A stretch of 64,000 nucleotides of DNA from Paraburkholderia sejongensis (GTDB lineage: Bacteria > Pseudomonadota > Gammaproteobacteria > Burkholderiales > Burkholderiaceae). This document shows positions 8,757 to 18,339 of this stretch, in pieces. The stretch covers positions 744,001 to 808,000 of the forward strand of contig NZ_JAJITD010000001.1 in assembly GCF_020880815.1 (NCBI RefSeq), written 5' to 3'. Made by a program: the position numbers and the translations under genes. Below the pieces are notes generated by a model. The model was not told the origin of the DNA and ran no database searches. It saw only the letters and a list, made by a program, of their open reading frames with translations. Position 1 is the first letter of the stretch. Every line of letters starts with the position of its first letter.

Positions 8757-9194
8757 ATGGAACAACGTCTCGACTTCTACAAAGCCAACCCCGCCGCCGT
8801 CAAGGCACTGCTCGGCGTCGAGGAGCGCATCGGCAAATCGGCGCTCGAAAAATCGCTGGCCGAGCTGGTGCGGCTGCGCGCCTCGCAGATCAACGGCTGC
8901 GCGTTCTGCGTCGACATGCATACGACCGACGCGCGCAAAGGCGGCGAAACCGAACGGCGGCTCGCGACCGTCGTCGCGTGGCGCGAAACGCCGTTTTTCA
9001 CCGACCGCGAGCGCGCGGCGCTGGAATGGACCGAAGCGGTCACGCTGGTGTCGCACGAGCATGTGCCCGACGCGGTGTGGCAAGCGGTGCGCCCGCATTT
9101 CAGCGACGAGGAGCTGGTCGACCTGACGCTGCTGATCGCGGCGATCAATGCATGGAACCGGCTCGCGATTGCGTTTCGCAAGATGCCGGCGTGA
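8757..9194 (+). CDS. carboxymuconolactone decarboxylase / AhpD-like protein
   Basis: A 145-residue CMD-family protein. The AhpD-type signature NGCAFCVDMH with a CxxC pair and following His is present at about residues 45-54, as in alkylhydroperoxidase-like members. The rest (WTEAVTLVSHEHVPDAVW, LTLLIAAINAWNRLAIAF) matches the helical family fold. A ribosome site (GGAG) lies about 7 bases before the ATG. The role is probably peroxide or reactive-compound reduction; the reductant partner is not seen here. Confidence 0.88.
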   Translation: MEQRLDFYKANPAAVKALLGVEERIGKSALEKSLAELVRLRASQINGCAFCVDMHTTDARKGGETERRLATVVAWRETPFFTDRERAALEWTEAVTLVSHEHVPDAVWQAVRPHFSDEELVDLTLLIAAINAWNRLAIAFRKMPA

Positions 9195-9206
9195 ACGGCG
9201 CCGCCG

Positions 9207-10067
9207 TCACTCCCCGACCCACGAGCCGCGCAGATCGCTGTCGTGCAGCAATTGCAGCAGCGTATCGGCCGGGCGGCTCAGGCGCTTCGCCGCGAGCGCG
9301 ATAAATTCCACCGACGGCAAAGCCGGCAGCCCAGCCGCATTCAACGGCGGCGCCAGCCCGCGCGCGGCCAGGTACTGCGGCCGCACGGTAATGCCCAGGC
9401 CCCCGCGCGCGGCCGCGATACAACCCGAGTGACTGCTGCTGGTGCAGACGATCTGCCAGCTCGCGCCGGCCTCCGCGAGCGCATCGAGCACCACCGCGCG
9501 CGTCACGCTCGGCTCGGCCACGAGGATCAGCGGCAACGGCTGACTCAGATCGACCAGCGTGCCGGTGCGCGCGAGCCATTCGAGCCGCCCGGTAAAGAGC
9601 GGCACGCCGCGCTTATCGCCGAGCCGGCGCTTGCCGACCAGCAGATCGATCGCGCCCGCGTCGAGCAGTTCGTAGAGCCGCCCGGTCATGCCGATCGTGA
9701 TTTCCAGTTCGACATCCGGATGCGCGTTGCGAAACGCCGCGAGCACGGTGGGCAGCGGGCCGAGCGCGATGTCGTCGGACGAGCCCAGACGCACGCGGCC
9801 CTTCAGACGCGGCGCCTTGAACTGCGACTCCGCGCGCGCGAGCGCCTGCAGGATCACGCTTGCGTGCGCGAGCATCGCTTCGCCGTCGGGGGTCATCGCG
9901 AGCGAATGGGTGTCGCGCACGAACAGGCGCCGGCCGACGCTTTCTTCGAGCCGCCGGATATGTTCGCTGACGCTCGACTGCGTGAGCGAGAGCCGCCGCC
10001 CCGCCTCGGTGAAGCTATGGCAGGCCGCGACGGTCGCGAAGGTTTTAAGCCAGATCGGATTGAGCAT
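9207..10067 (-). CDS. LysR-family transcriptional regulator
   Basis: A 286-residue LTTR. The N-terminal winged helix-turn-helix reads FATVAACHSFTEAGRRLSL then TQSSVSEHIRRLEESVGRRLF. The effector-binding domain follows (KGRVRLGSSDDIALGPLP). It is divergent from the MFS gene at 10258, the usual arrangement for a regulator and its target. A perfect 6-7-6 inverted repeat lies 19 bases upstream of its start (10086-10104). Confidence 0.9.
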   Translation of the reverse strand: MLNPIWLKTFATVAACHSFTEAGRRLSLTQSSVSEHIRRLEESVGRRLFVRDTHSLAMTPDGEAMLAHASVILQALARAESQFKAPRLKGRVRLGSSDDIALGPLPTVLAAFRNAHPDVELEITIGMTGRLYELLDAGAIDLLVGKRRLGDKRGVPLFTGRLEWLARTGTLVDLSQPLPLILVAEPSVTRAVVLDALAEAGASWQIVCTSSSHSGCIAAARGGLGITVRPQYLAARGLAPPLNAAGLPALPSVEFIALAAKRLSRPADTLLQLLHDSDLRGSWVGE

Positions 10068-10085
10068 CCCGCATTGTCGCGCTGC

Positions 10086-10104
10086 TTATCGGCAAAGTCG
10101 ATAA
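10086..10104. promoter_or_regulatory. candidate LysR operator between lysR and MFS gene
   Basis: TTATCG, 7 bases, CGATAA: a perfect inverted repeat in the divergent lysR/MFS gap. LysR proteins bind dyads of the T-N11-A type, and this dyad fits that shape. Assignment to this regulator is inference from position. Confidence 0.45.
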
Positions 10105-10257
10105 CAGTCAGCGACCCTAGTGGGGTTCCCGATTGACGTAGATGACAATAAGATGACGCAATTCCCGCTTCCTCCGCGCGGCGGGCGCTGCGCCTCTTTT
10201 GGCTCATCCGGCTCATCCCGCTCTATTGGCCGCGCCCCCGCGCCCGCCGTTGAAAAA

Positions 10258-11658
10258 ATGACCAAGGATTCCTCCCTCACCGCGTTACTGTGGATCGTCG
10301 CCGCCGGCTTCTTCATGCAGTCGCTCGACACGACGATCGTCAACACCGCACTGCCTTCGATAGCGAACAGCCTGCACGTCGCGCCGCTCGCGATGCAACC
10401 GGTGGTGGTCGCCTACACGCTGACGATGGCGATGCTCACCCCCGCCTCCGGCTGGCTCGCCGACCGCTTCGGCACCCGCCGCGTCTATTTCGTCGCAATC
10501 CTGATTTTCGTGCTCGGTTCGATCTGCTGCGCGGGCGCGCATACGCTCGGCCAACTGGTGCTCGCGCGCGTGCTGCAGGGCCTGGGCGGCTCGATGCTGC
10601 TGCCGATCGGCCGGCTCGCGGTGCTGCGCAGCGTGTCCGGCGAACAGTACGTGGCGGCGCTCGCGTTCGTGTCGATCGCGGGCCAGCTCGGGCCGATCGC
10701 CGGACCGACGCTCGGCGGCTGGTTCGTGCAGGCGATCAGCTGGCACTGGATCTTCCTGATCAACGTGCCGATCGGCGCGGTCGGTCTGTTCGCGGTGCAG
10801 CGTTTCCTGCCGTCGCACGACGCGGTCGAGCCGCCGCGGTTCGATTTCATCGGCTGCGCTTTGCTGTCGTTGTGCATGATCGCGTTTTCGCTGGCGATCG
10901 ACGCGCCGGTCCCGACGCATCGCGCGGCATGGTCGGCGGCGCTGTTCGCGCTGGCCGTCGCGAGCGCGCTCGCCTACATTCCGTATGCGCAAAGCCGCCG
11001 CGATCCGCTGTTCAAACTGTCGCTGTTCGGCGAGCCGAATTTCAGCGTCGGACTGATCGGCAACCTCGTGTGCCGGGTCGGCTCGAGCGCGGTGCCGTTC
11101 CTCGTGCCGCTGCTGCTGCAATTGCAGCTCGGCTATTCGCCGCTGCATTCCGGCCTGATGATGCTGCCCGCCGCACTCGCCGGCACGCTCGCCAAACGCT
11201 GGATCGCGCCGCTCGTGCGCCGCTACGGTTACGACACGTTCCTGCTGGTCAACACGATCATCGTCGGCTCGTCGATCGTCGCGTTCTCGCTGATTTCGCG
11301 CGGCACGCCGCTGATTTTCGAAATCGTGGTGCTGGCGATCTTCGGCGCGGCCAACTCGATGCAGTTCGCGGCGATGAACAGCGTGACGCTGAAGGACCTG
11401 TCGCACGAAGACGCGGGCAGCGGCAACAGCCTGTTCTCGATGGTGCAGATGCTGGCGATCGGACTCGGCGTATCGATCGGCGGCGGCCTCGTGAATCTGT
11501 TCAACGCGCAATCGGGCTCGGCCGAACTGGGCTTTCGTCTCGCGTTTGTGTGCGTCGGCGTGATTACGCTCTTGTCCGCGTGGATCTTCCGGCATCTCGA
11601 CGACCCGTCCGGCACGCGGCCGATTCGTGGGCAGGCGGCGCAAAGCGCGGGGCGGTGA
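10258..11658 (+). CDS. DHA2-type MFS drug transporter
   Basis: A 466-residue inner-membrane drug:H+ antiporter. The N-terminal MQSLDTTIVNTALPSIA is the DHA2 signature, followed by WLADRFGTRRVYF (motif A) and GPIAGPTLGGWFV (motif C). The length fits MdtD/EmrB-type exporters. The ATG at 10258 is chosen because it lies just before the first helix; the in-frame extension to 10120 is not hydrophobic. Likely regulated by the divergent LysR. The substrate is not known. Confidence 0.88.
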   Translation: MTKDSSLTALLWIVAAGFFMQSLDTTIVNTALPSIANSLHVAPLAMQPVVVAYTLTMAMLTPASGWLADRFGTRRVYFVAILIFVLGSICCAGAHTLGQLVLARVLQGLGGSMLLPIGRLAVLRSVSGEQYVAALAFVSIAGQLGPIAGPTLGGWFVQAISWHWIFLINVPIGAVGLFAVQRFLPSHDAVEPPRFDFIGCALLSLCMIAFSLAIDAPVPTHRAAWSAALFALAVASALAYIPYAQSRRDPLFKLSLFGEPNFSVGLIGNLVCRVGSSAVPFLVPLLLQLQLGYSPLHSGLMMLPAALAGTLAKRWIAPLVRRYGYDTFLLVNTIIVGSSIVAFSLISRGTPLIFEIVVLAIFGAANSMQFAAMNSVTLKDLSHEDAGSGNSLFSMVQMLAIGLGVSIGGGLVNLFNAQSGSAELGFRLAFVCVGVITLLSAWIFRHLDDPSGTRPIRGQAAQSAGR

Positions 11659-12083
11659 CGGTGGGTGATGCGTGATGCGTGATGCCTAATGCGTAATGCG
11701 TAATGCGTGGCGGTTGGGGATGCGCAAGTGCCTTACGTGTCCTTGCGCGCGACAACCCATCCCGACTGCAACGGAGTCCGCCGTACTGCATCACGTCGTG
11801 ACCTTTTCGGCGTTCAACGCAATGCGTTGCGGATGACGCGCGTTGCACCGGCAGCGCACCGGCAATGCCTTTAATGCGGCCTGCATGATACGAGACACCG
11901 ACGCACCACGCCGCGCGGTCGAGCGCATCGGCCACCCTTGCCGCTAAAGCATCACTCGTGGCATCTTCATGCCATCCATTCATCCATCGCGTGCAACGGG
12001 TGTCACTTTCGCGCGTCAGCGTGTCAATTCGCACAGACTTTCGCGTTAGCATGTCGGGCATCAACGGCTTTGAGGGACCCCAG
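11659..12083. other. intergenic region with short repeats upstream of lysR
   Basis: A 425-base gap between two plus-strand genes. It begins with the heptamer array 11665-11706. Further on there is a direct repeat GCACCGGCA-GC-GCACCGGCA near 11850. No convincing gene is seen; it should contain the promoter of the LysR gene at 12084. Confidence 0.5.
11665..11706. repeat. 7-bp tandem repeat, six units
   Basis: Units are GTGATGC three times, CTAATGC once, and GTAATGC twice, directly after the MFS stop codon (11656-11658). Such short perfect arrays can vary in copy number between strains. Confidence 0.85.
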
Positions 12084-13013
12084 ATGCCTTTTGACGAGCG
12101 CATGCTGAACGGCATGGGCGTGCTGACGGCGATCGTCGACTGCGGCAGTTTCGCGGCCGCCGGCGCAGCGCTCGACATGTCGCAATCGGGCGTGAGCCGC
12201 TCGGTGGCTCGTCTCGAAGCACGCCTTGGCATTCGCCTGTTCGACCGCACCACCCGCTCGGTCACGCTGACCGACGAAGGCCGGCGCTTTTACGAACAGA
12301 TCGTGCCGCTGCTCGGCGGCCTCGAGGAAGCCGCGGCGTCGGCGGCCGAAGGCGCGAGCGCGGTGCGCGGCCGGCTGCGCGTGAACATGGACCCGTTCTT
12401 TTCGCGCCTCGTACTGGGCCCGCGGCTCGGCGGTTTCATCGATAAACACCCTGATTTGCAGCTCGAACTGATCACGCGCGACCAGCTCGGCGATATGGTC
12501 GCCGACGGCTTCGACGTCGCGATCCGCTTCGGCGAGCCGCCGCTGTCCACGCTGGTCGCGCGCAAGCTGCTCGACACCCGCATCCTGACGGTAGCCGCGC
12601 CGTCGTATCTGAAGAAGCACGGGCAACCGGCGCAGCCGGCCGAACTCGAAAGCGGCGCGCACGTGTGCATCAAGTTTCGCGATCCGCTGACCGGTTATCC
12701 GTTCAGTTGGGAATTTCATCGCGGCCGCAAGAAGTTCGAGATGACCCCGCAGGGCCGCCTGACCGTCAACGACGTCGGCACGCTGCATAGCGCGTGCATC
12801 GCCGGTCAGGGGATCGCGCAGATTCTCGCGCTCGGCGCGGAGTCGCTGCTGGCGAGCGGCAAGCTGATCGAACTCTTTTCGGACTGGGGCGACGAGGTCT
12901 ATCCGCTCTATGCGCTGTATCCGTCGCGCCATCATCCGCCGGCCAAGGTGCGGGCATTTCTGGATTTCGTCGTGTCGTTGACGGGGGGCGCCGCGCGTGA
13001 CGGCGGGGGGTGA
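12084..13013 (+). CDS. LysR-family transcriptional regulator
   Basis: A 309-residue LTTR of the 'crgA/dsdC-like' LysR subgroup. The HTH reads VDCGSFAAAGAALDMSQSGV and SRSVARLEARLGIRLFDRTT. The effector domain includes VRGRLRVNMDPFFSRLVLGP and the subgroup-typical FDVAIRFGEPP. The ATG at 12084 follows GAGGG; an in-frame ATG at 12051 has a poorer site. No divergent target is adjacent, so its regulon is unclear. Confidence 0.88.
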   Translation: MPFDERMLNGMGVLTAIVDCGSFAAAGAALDMSQSGVSRSVARLEARLGIRLFDRTTRSVTLTDEGRRFYEQIVPLLGGLEEAAASAAEGASAVRGRLRVNMDPFFSRLVLGPRLGGFIDKHPDLQLELITRDQLGDMVADGFDVAIRFGEPPLSTLVARKLLDTRILTVAAPSYLKKHGQPAQPAELESGAHVCIKFRDPLTGYPFSWEFHRGRKKFEMTPQGRLTVNDVGTLHSACIAGQGIAQILALGAESLLASGKLIELFSDWGDEVYPLYALYPSRHHPPAKVRAFLDFVVSLTGGAARDGGG

Positions 13014-13125
13014 GATCGGCCCCAGCGTAATTCGGGGCAGCATCGCCATTCTCCGATACTGCCCCGATCGCTCGGGTCCGTACCTTGCTGCTCTGCGCTG
13101 TGTATTCCGTTCCAGGAGAACAGCG

Positions 13126-13353
13126 ATGAGCGAATCGAACGAGAAGGCCAGCAACGACGCAAAAGAGCCGGACAAAAACCCGTCAAAAAACCCGGGCGGC
13201 AAGTCGACGGAGGACCTAGCGCACCCGCCGCATGCGGTGCACAGCGACAACCCGAAGAGCAAGATGCCCGAGCGCGCCGACGACGAGCGCAAGCAATCGC
13301 CGGCCGACCGCCCGGGCAAGCAGTCCGGCGAAGGCGAACCGCCGGTCGGCTAA
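13126..13353 (+). CDS. small hydrophilic, probably disordered protein
   Basis: A 75-residue protein made mostly of charged and polar residues with many prolines (KEPDKNPSKNPGGK, ADDERKQSPADRPGKQ). No hydrophobic core, signal peptide or known motif. A strong ribosome site (AGGAGAACAGCG then ATG) argues that it is translated. It resembles small stress-associated disordered proteins, but I do not recognise a family. Confidence 0.6.
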   Translation: MSESNEKASNDAKEPDKNPSKNPGGKSTEDLAHPPHAVHSDNPKSKMPERADDERKQSPADRPGKQSGEGEPPVG

Positions 13354-13546
13354 CCGGTCCTCCCGATCGCGCATGCGGCCTGACTGCACGTCGCAGTCGA
13401 GCCGCATCGCCGCGTGAATGCGCCGCCATTCTGTAAGCAAACATTTCTTCCCGGTTTTGACCGAATTTTTTTCGCTGTATTGGACTACCGTGCCGTATGC
13501 AGCACGGTGTGCGGCTGCCGCTCATGATTGCTCACAGGCGACGCCA

Positions 13547-14614
13547 ATGTTCAAGTCCAGCTCGAAGTCTCCCGCTTTGTCTCCCGCTTTTTCGCCCGGT
13601 TTTTCGCCGGGTGGTTCCCCTCCCGCCGCGCCGCCGGTGCCGCGCGTGTCCATCTGCGTGCCCACCTGCGGGCGCCCCGACCTGCTGGTCGAATGCATCG
13701 ATTCGTGCCTCGCGCAGAGCTTCGCGCAAAACGGCGGCCAACTGGAAATCCTGATCGGCGACGATTCGCGCGACACCGTCACCCGGCAGTTGATCGCCGA
13801 ACGCTACGGCAACGACCCGCGCGTGCGCTACGCGCATCATCGGCCGTCGCTCGGCCAGGCGCGCAATGTCGCGAGCCTGTTCGAACGCGCGCGCGGCGAC
13901 AAGATCCTGCTGATCCACGACGACGATCTGCTGACGGCCGACGCGGTCGAAAAACTGCTGGCGCTATGGCAGCGCCATCCGCACCTCGACGCGGCATTCG
14001 GCGAGCAGTACGAAGCGAATCATGCGGGCGTGATCGATTACGCCGCGAGCGCGCGGCTGAATATGGCGTTCCGGCGCACCCGCGACGCCGAGGGTCTACA
14101 ACCGCTCGCGGGCCGCACCGGCCTCGTTCAGATGTTTCCGAACAACGGCTGGATGGCCGATGCGCGGCTCGTCAAGCGGATCGGCTATCCGGACCAGCAC
14201 GGCATGTGCTGCGATTTCGTGTTCGGTACCCTGCTGTGCCTGGCCGCGCGCGAGGTGTTTTATCTGCACGACTACGTATCGGTGTATCGCAAGACGGCGA
14301 CCTCGATCTCGCACAGCACGCGCGGCACGGTCGCGGCCGCGCCGCTGAGCGCGTACCGCTTCGTCGAATCGCTCGACTTGCCCGCGCCGCTCGCGCCCGC
14401 GCGACGGCTTGCGCTGCGGCGGCTCGCGCCGCTCGTCGTGTCGATTCATGCGCGCAACGGCCAGCCGCGCGCGGGCCTGCGTATCGCGCTCGCGCATCTG
14501 TATGCGTACAACTATGGATTGAGCGCGCGGCTCTACTACCATCTCGCGCTGCTCGCGCGCGCCGCGCTGCGTGCGCGGCCGGCCGCCGGCGAAGAGGCCG
14601 CGGATTGCTTGTGA
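13547..14614 (+). CDS. family 2 glycosyltransferase
   Basis: A 355-residue GT-A glycosyltransferase. The fold starts at VSICVPTCGRPDLLVECIDSC (about residue 34), with the nucleotide-binding ILIGDDSRD and the metal-binding LLIHDDDLLTAD. A serine/proline-rich head of about 30 residues with repeated S-P-x-F-S-P-G precedes the domain and looks disordered. The ATG at 13547 is chosen; an in-frame extension to 13418 exists but is not conserved-looking. The product is likely a surface polysaccharide or glycoconjugate sugar transfer; donor and acceptor unknown. Confidence 0.85.
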   Translation: MFKSSSKSPALSPAFSPGFSPGGSPPAAPPVPRVSICVPTCGRPDLLVECIDSCLAQSFAQNGGQLEILIGDDSRDTVTRQLIAERYGNDPRVRYAHHRPSLGQARNVASLFERARGDKILLIHDDDLLTADAVEKLLALWQRHPHLDAAFGEQYEANHAGVIDYAASARLNMAFRRTRDAEGLQPLAGRTGLVQMFPNNGWMADARLVKRIGYPDQHGMCCDFVFGTLLCLAAREVFYLHDYVSVYRKTATSISHSTRGTVAAAPLSAYRFVESLDLPAPLAPARRLALRRLAPLVVSIHARNGQPRAGLRIALAHLYAYNYGLSARLYYHLALLARAALRARPAAGEEAADCL

Positions 14615-14712
14615 CGCGTGGCGTGCTTAGCAAACGCGCAATACTTACTTGGGCGCGGGCTCGCCACTGGTTACGATGAGCTGAACCGTCATCGCCCCAG
14701 AGGTAAGCCGCC

Positions 14713-14934
14713 ATGTCAGACAGTGCGTGTTTCAGGCCGCGCGTGATCGAACCCGTCGCCGCTAACGAGCCGGAAGGACTCGGGCTCGCGATCGAGCTGT
14801 GGCTTGCCCAACCAGTCGATGGGATCGCCGGCCGCGCGGTGCAGATTCATTTGCGCGGCGGCGCGAAGATGGAACAGGCCGAGCGCTTGCGCGACCTGCT
14901 GCATGCGTGGGGCACGCGGATCGTCGTCAGCTGA
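14713..14934 (+). CDS. small hypothetical protein
   Basis: A 73-residue soluble protein, rich in hydrophobic/charged alternation (LGLAIELWLAQPVDGIAGRA, QIHLRGGAKMEQAERLRDLL). A ribosome site (AGAGGTAAG) precedes the ATG. The C-terminal helix-strand pattern suggests a compact fold. No family recognised. It converges on the kgtP-like gene. Confidence 0.55.
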   Translation: MSDSACFRPRVIEPVAANEPEGLGLAIELWLAQPVDGIAGRAVQIHLRGGAKMEQAERLRDLLHAWGTRIVVS

Positions 14935-14975
14935 GAAGCAAAGTCCGCAGCACGACGATCCGCGTCGCTACCCGT

Positions 14976-16283
14976 TCAAGGCTCGTGACGCAGATACCCT
15001 TCGGTCGACGGATCGGGCATCCGCAGCGACACGATGCCCGCGATCGCGCACATCACGGTCACGTACCAGAAGAACATCGTCTCGACGTCGGCCTGCTTGA
15101 GCCACAGCGCAACGTACTCCGCCGAGCCGCCGAAGATCGCGTTAGCGACCGCATACGACAGGCCCACGCCAAGCGCGCGCACGTGCGGCGGGAACATTTC
15201 CGCCTTGATCAGGCCGCTGATCGACGTATAGAAGCTGACGATCGCGAGCGCGACCACCACGAGGCCGAACGCCGCGAACGGGCTCGTCACGTCTTTCAGC
15301 GCGTGCAGCAAGGGCACCGTGCCGAGCGTCGCGAACAGGCCGAAACACAACATCGAGCGACGCCGGCCGATGCGGTCCGACAACGCGCCGAACGCCGGCT
15401 GCATCAGCATGTAGACGAACAGCGCGGCGGTCATCACCGAACTCGCGGTCTTCGCGTGCATGCCGGCCGTGTTGACCAGGTACTTCTGCATATAAGTGGT
15501 GAACGTGTAGAAGATCAGCGAGCCGCCGGCCGTGAAGCCGAGCACCGTCATGAACGCGCTCTTGTGCTCCCACAGTCCGCGCAGCGTGCCCGCTTCCTTG
15601 CTCTGGCGGGTCGCCGCGGTGGAGGTTTCATCGAGCGATTTGCGCAGATACAGCGCGATCAACGCGGCCACCGCGCCGATCACGAACGGCACGCGCCAGC
15701 CCCATGCCTTCAGCTCTTCGGTGCTGAGCGTCTGTTGCAGGATCACCAGCACGAGCAGCGCGCACAGCTGGCCGCCGATCAGCGTCACGTACTGGAACGA
15801 CGCGAAGAAACCGCGCCGGCCCTTGAGCGCGACCTCGCTCATATAGGTCGCGCTGGTGCCGTATTCGCCGCCGACCGACAGACCCTGCACCAGCCGCGCG
15901 AACAGCAGCAAGGCCGGGGCGAGCGCGCCGATTTGCGCGTAAGTGGGCAGCATCGCGATCACCAGCGAACCGCCGCACATCATGAACACCGACACCATCA
16001 TCGCGGTGCGCCGGCCGCGTTTGTCGGCGAGCCGCCCGAAGAACCAGCCGCCGATCGGCCGCATCAGGAAGCCGGCGGCGAACACGCCGGCGGTGTTCAG
16101 CAATTGCGTCGTGGTATTGCCACTCGGAAAAAACGACGGCGCGAAATACAGCGCGGTGAACGAATATACGTAGAAGTCGAACCACTCGACGAGATTGCCC
16201 GATGAAGCGCCGACGATCGCAAAGATGCGCCGGCGAGTGTCGTGCGCGGAGGCGACGACGGATTGGTCGGTTTGGACGTTCAT
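14976..16283 (-). CDS. kgtP: alpha-ketoglutarate permease-like MFS symporter
   Basis: A 435-residue member of the metabolite:H+ symporter (MHS) group, with [20 protein letters not shown] near the start and the motif A-like [14 protein letters not shown]. The pair G-G-W-F-F-G-R and [20 protein letters not shown] are highly typical of KgtP. It probably imports 2-oxoglutarate or a related dicarboxylate with protons. The ribosome site is AAGGAAAG before the ATG. A shikimate or other organic acid specificity cannot be excluded. Confidence 0.82.
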   Translation of the reverse strand: MNVQTDQSVVASAHDTRRRIFAIVGASSGNLVEWFDFYVYSFTALYFAPSFFPSGNTTTQLLNTAGVFAAGFLMRPIGGWFFGRLADKRGRRTAMMVSVFMMCGGSLVIAMLPTYAQIGALAPALLLFARLVQGLSVGGEYGTSATYMSEVALKGRRGFFASFQYVTLIGGQLCALLVLVILQQTLSTEELKAWGWRVPFVIGAVAALIALYLRKSLDETSTAATRQSKEAGTLRGLWEHKSAFMTVLGFTAGGSLIFYTFTTYMQKYLVNTAGMHAKTASSVMTAALFVYMLMQPAFGALSDRIGRRRSMLCFGLFATLGTVPLLHALKDVTSPFAAFGLVVVALAIVSFYTSISGLIKAEMFPPHVRALGVGLSYAVANAIFGGSAEYVALWLKQADVETMFFWYVTVMCAIAGIVSLRMPDPSTEGYLRHEP

Positions 16284-16474
16284 GCTGGTGTCTTTCCTTA
16301 TCTAAACGAGGAGGACGGTCGTGGCGCCGCCTTGATCGCGCGCGCCCGGGTGACGGAGGTTGCGCGAGCGCGATTTTTACACAGATGAAAGAATAGATGG
16401 GCTTTTGCCAGACCAGCTTGATGAAAGCCCTGGGTCCGCGCGAGCGGGCGAAATCTGACACCCCTTCGCGCCGC

Positions 16475-16517
16475 GATAACAACAAAGCCCCTGCCGGTCG
16501 CCGACCGGCAGGGGCTT
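16475..16517 (-). terminator. Rho-independent terminator downstream of spoVR
   Basis: A long GC-rich stem (AAGCCCCTGCCGGT pairing with ACCGGCAGGGGCTT, loop of five bases) followed on the minus strand by a T-rich run. It ends the spoVR transcript, 65 bases after that gene. Confidence 0.9.
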
Positions 16518-16581
16518 ACGGAACGAATCGGGCCCATGGAGCAAATGAAACCCACGGACCGGCGCGGACCTCAGCCGCCGC

Positions 16582-18105
16582 TCACACTCTCACCGCCGGC
16601 GGCACATAACGGCATTCGTAACGCTTCCTGACGGTGCCGTTCTCGTCGACGCTTTCAAGGTACACGTCGAACTGCCACAGCCGCGCCATGTGCTTGAGCA
16701 CCTCGTCGCTATCGGACGACAGATGGCGGTTATCGCTCATGAAGTGCCGCAACGTCAGACTGCGGTCGCCGCGCGTGTTGACCGCCCATACCTGGATATT
16801 GGGCTCGCGGTGATGCATGTCGTACTGGCGCGACAACGCCTGGCGCACGTACTGATAACCGCTGTCGTCGTGAATCGCCGACACTTCGAGCGCGTCGCGC
16901 ATGTCGTCGTCGAGTACCGAGAACAGGCGCATTTCGCGGATCAGATGCGGCGACAGATACTGCGCGATGAAGCTCTCGTCCTTGAAGTTGCGCATCGCGT
17001 AGTGCATCGCGGGCAGCCACGGACTGCCGGCCAGTTCCGGAAACCACTTGCGGTCCTCTTCGGTCGGCGCCTCGCAGATGCGCCGAATGTCGCTCATCAT
17101 CGAAAAGCCGAGCGCGTACGGATTGATCCCGCTGTAGTACGGCTTGGTGACCGGCGGCTGATAGACGACATTGCTGTGCGAATGGAGAAACTCCATCATG
17201 AAGCCGTCTTCGAGCTTGCCCTGGTTGTACAGCGTGTTGAGCAACGTGTAGTGCCAGAACGTCGCCCAGCCCTCGTTCATCACCTGAGTCTGGCGCTGCG
17301 GGTAAAAGTACTGACCGATCTTGCGCACGATGCGGATCACCTCGCGCTCCCACGGTTCGAGCAGCGGCGCGTTTTTTTCGGCGAAATACAGCAGGTTTTC
17401 CTGCGGCTCCGGCGGATAACGCCCTTCGACTTCCTCGGGCAGCGGCGTATGACGGGTGGGCAGCGTGCGCCACAGTTCATTGACCTGCGATTGCAGATAC
17501 GCTTCGCGCTCGCGGCGCGCGGCGAATTCGCGTTCGAGCGACAGCTTCTGCGGCCGCTTGTAACGGTCGACGCCGTAGTTCATCAGCGCGTGGCACGAAT
17601 CGAGCAGTTCCTCGACGCGGTCGAGCCCGTAGCGTTCCTCGCATTCGGCGATGTAATTCTTCGCATAGACGAGGTAATCGATGATCGCATGCGCATCCGT
17701 CCACAGCCGGAACAGATAGTTGCCCTTGAAAAACGAGTTGTGTCCGTAGGCCGCGTGCGCGACCACGAGCGCCTGCATCGTCATCGTGTTCTCTTCCATC
17801 AGATACGCGATGCAAGGGTTCGAATTGATGACGATTTCGTACGCGAGCCCCATCTGGCCGCGACGGTAACTTTTTTCGGTGGAGAGAAAGTGTTTGCCGA
17901 ACGACCAGTGCCGGTAGTTCACCGGCATGCCGACGGACGCGTACGCATCCATCATCTGTTCGGCGCTGATCAATTCGAGCTGGATCGGATACGTGTCGAG
18001 TTCGTATTGCTCCGCAACACGGGCAATATGCGAGTCGTACTCTTCGATCAGTTCGAAGGTCCAGTCGGACGGGCACGGCAGAGGTCTTCTATCTGCTACG
18101 TTCAT
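16582..18105 (-). CDS. spoVR: SpoVR family protein (YcgB-like)
   Basis: A 507-residue soluble protein that matches the SpoVR/YcgB family along its length. Conserved blocks visible include YEIVINSNPCIAYLMEENTM, AHAAYGHNSFFKGNYLF, MNEGWATFWHYTLLNTLYNQ and the C-terminal NPYALGFSMMSDIRRICE. Its biochemical activity is not established; in Bacillus it affects spore cortex and in enterics it is co-regulated with yeaGH. It is the third gene of the prkA-yeaH-spoVR set, separated from yeaH by 234 bases. Ribosome site GGGAAG before the ATG. Confidence 0.93.
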   Translation of the reverse strand: MNVADRRPLPCPSDWTFELIEEYDSHIARVAEQYELDTYPIQLELISAEQMMDAYASVGMPVNYRHWSFGKHFLSTEKSYRRGQMGLAYEIVINSNPCIAYLMEENTMTMQALVVAHAAYGHNSFFKGNYLFRLWTDAHAIIDYLVYAKNYIAECEERYGLDRVEELLDSCHALMNYGVDRYKRPQKLSLEREFAARREREAYLQSQVNELWRTLPTRHTPLPEEVEGRYPPEPQENLLYFAEKNAPLLEPWEREVIRIVRKIGQYFYPQRQTQVMNEGWATFWHYTLLNTLYNQGKLEDGFMMEFLHSHSNVVYQPPVTKPYYSGINPYALGFSMMSDIRRICEAPTEEDRKWFPELAGSPWLPAMHYAMRNFKDESFIAQYLSPHLIREMRLFSVLDDDMRDALEVSAIHDDSGYQYVRQALSRQYDMHHREPNIQVWAVNTRGDRSLTLRHFMSDNRHLSSDSDEVLKHMARLWQFDVYLESVDENGTVRKRYECRYVPPAVRV

Positions 18106-18260
18106 ACGGACTTCCCTTTACCCTTCAATGGGCGTTCCGGTGTGTCCCGTGCTGCAGCGCGGTGGACTGCTCCGGCGCGGGCGCTACCGTGCTGGTCGCC
18201 CTTGCCTCGGCATGCCCCGAGCGCTGCTGCGGCACGCCTATGTTGCGTCGCGGCGCTACT

Positions 18261-18292
18261 GCGTACGCCAGCTACTGCAGCTGGCCGTACGC
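18261..18292. other. hairpin in the yeaH-spoVR spacer
   Basis: GCGTACGCCAGCT and AGCTGGCCGTACGC can pair with a single bulged base around the loop ACTGC. There is no following T run, so it looks like an RNA processing or stability element rather than a terminator. Confidence 0.55.
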
Positions 18293-18339
18293 TGCGCCGC
18301 GCGCGTGAATCGACAGACTCCTTCGCAACAATGGTTCCG

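Noticed and set aside
10285..11643. 452-codon frame on the minus strand
   Set aside because: It is the mirror of the MFS gene at 10258; the sequence is full of Arg, Ala and His, as expected for a shadow.
14799..16205. 468-codon plus-strand frame
   Set aside because: Antisense to the kgtP-like gene; no motifs.
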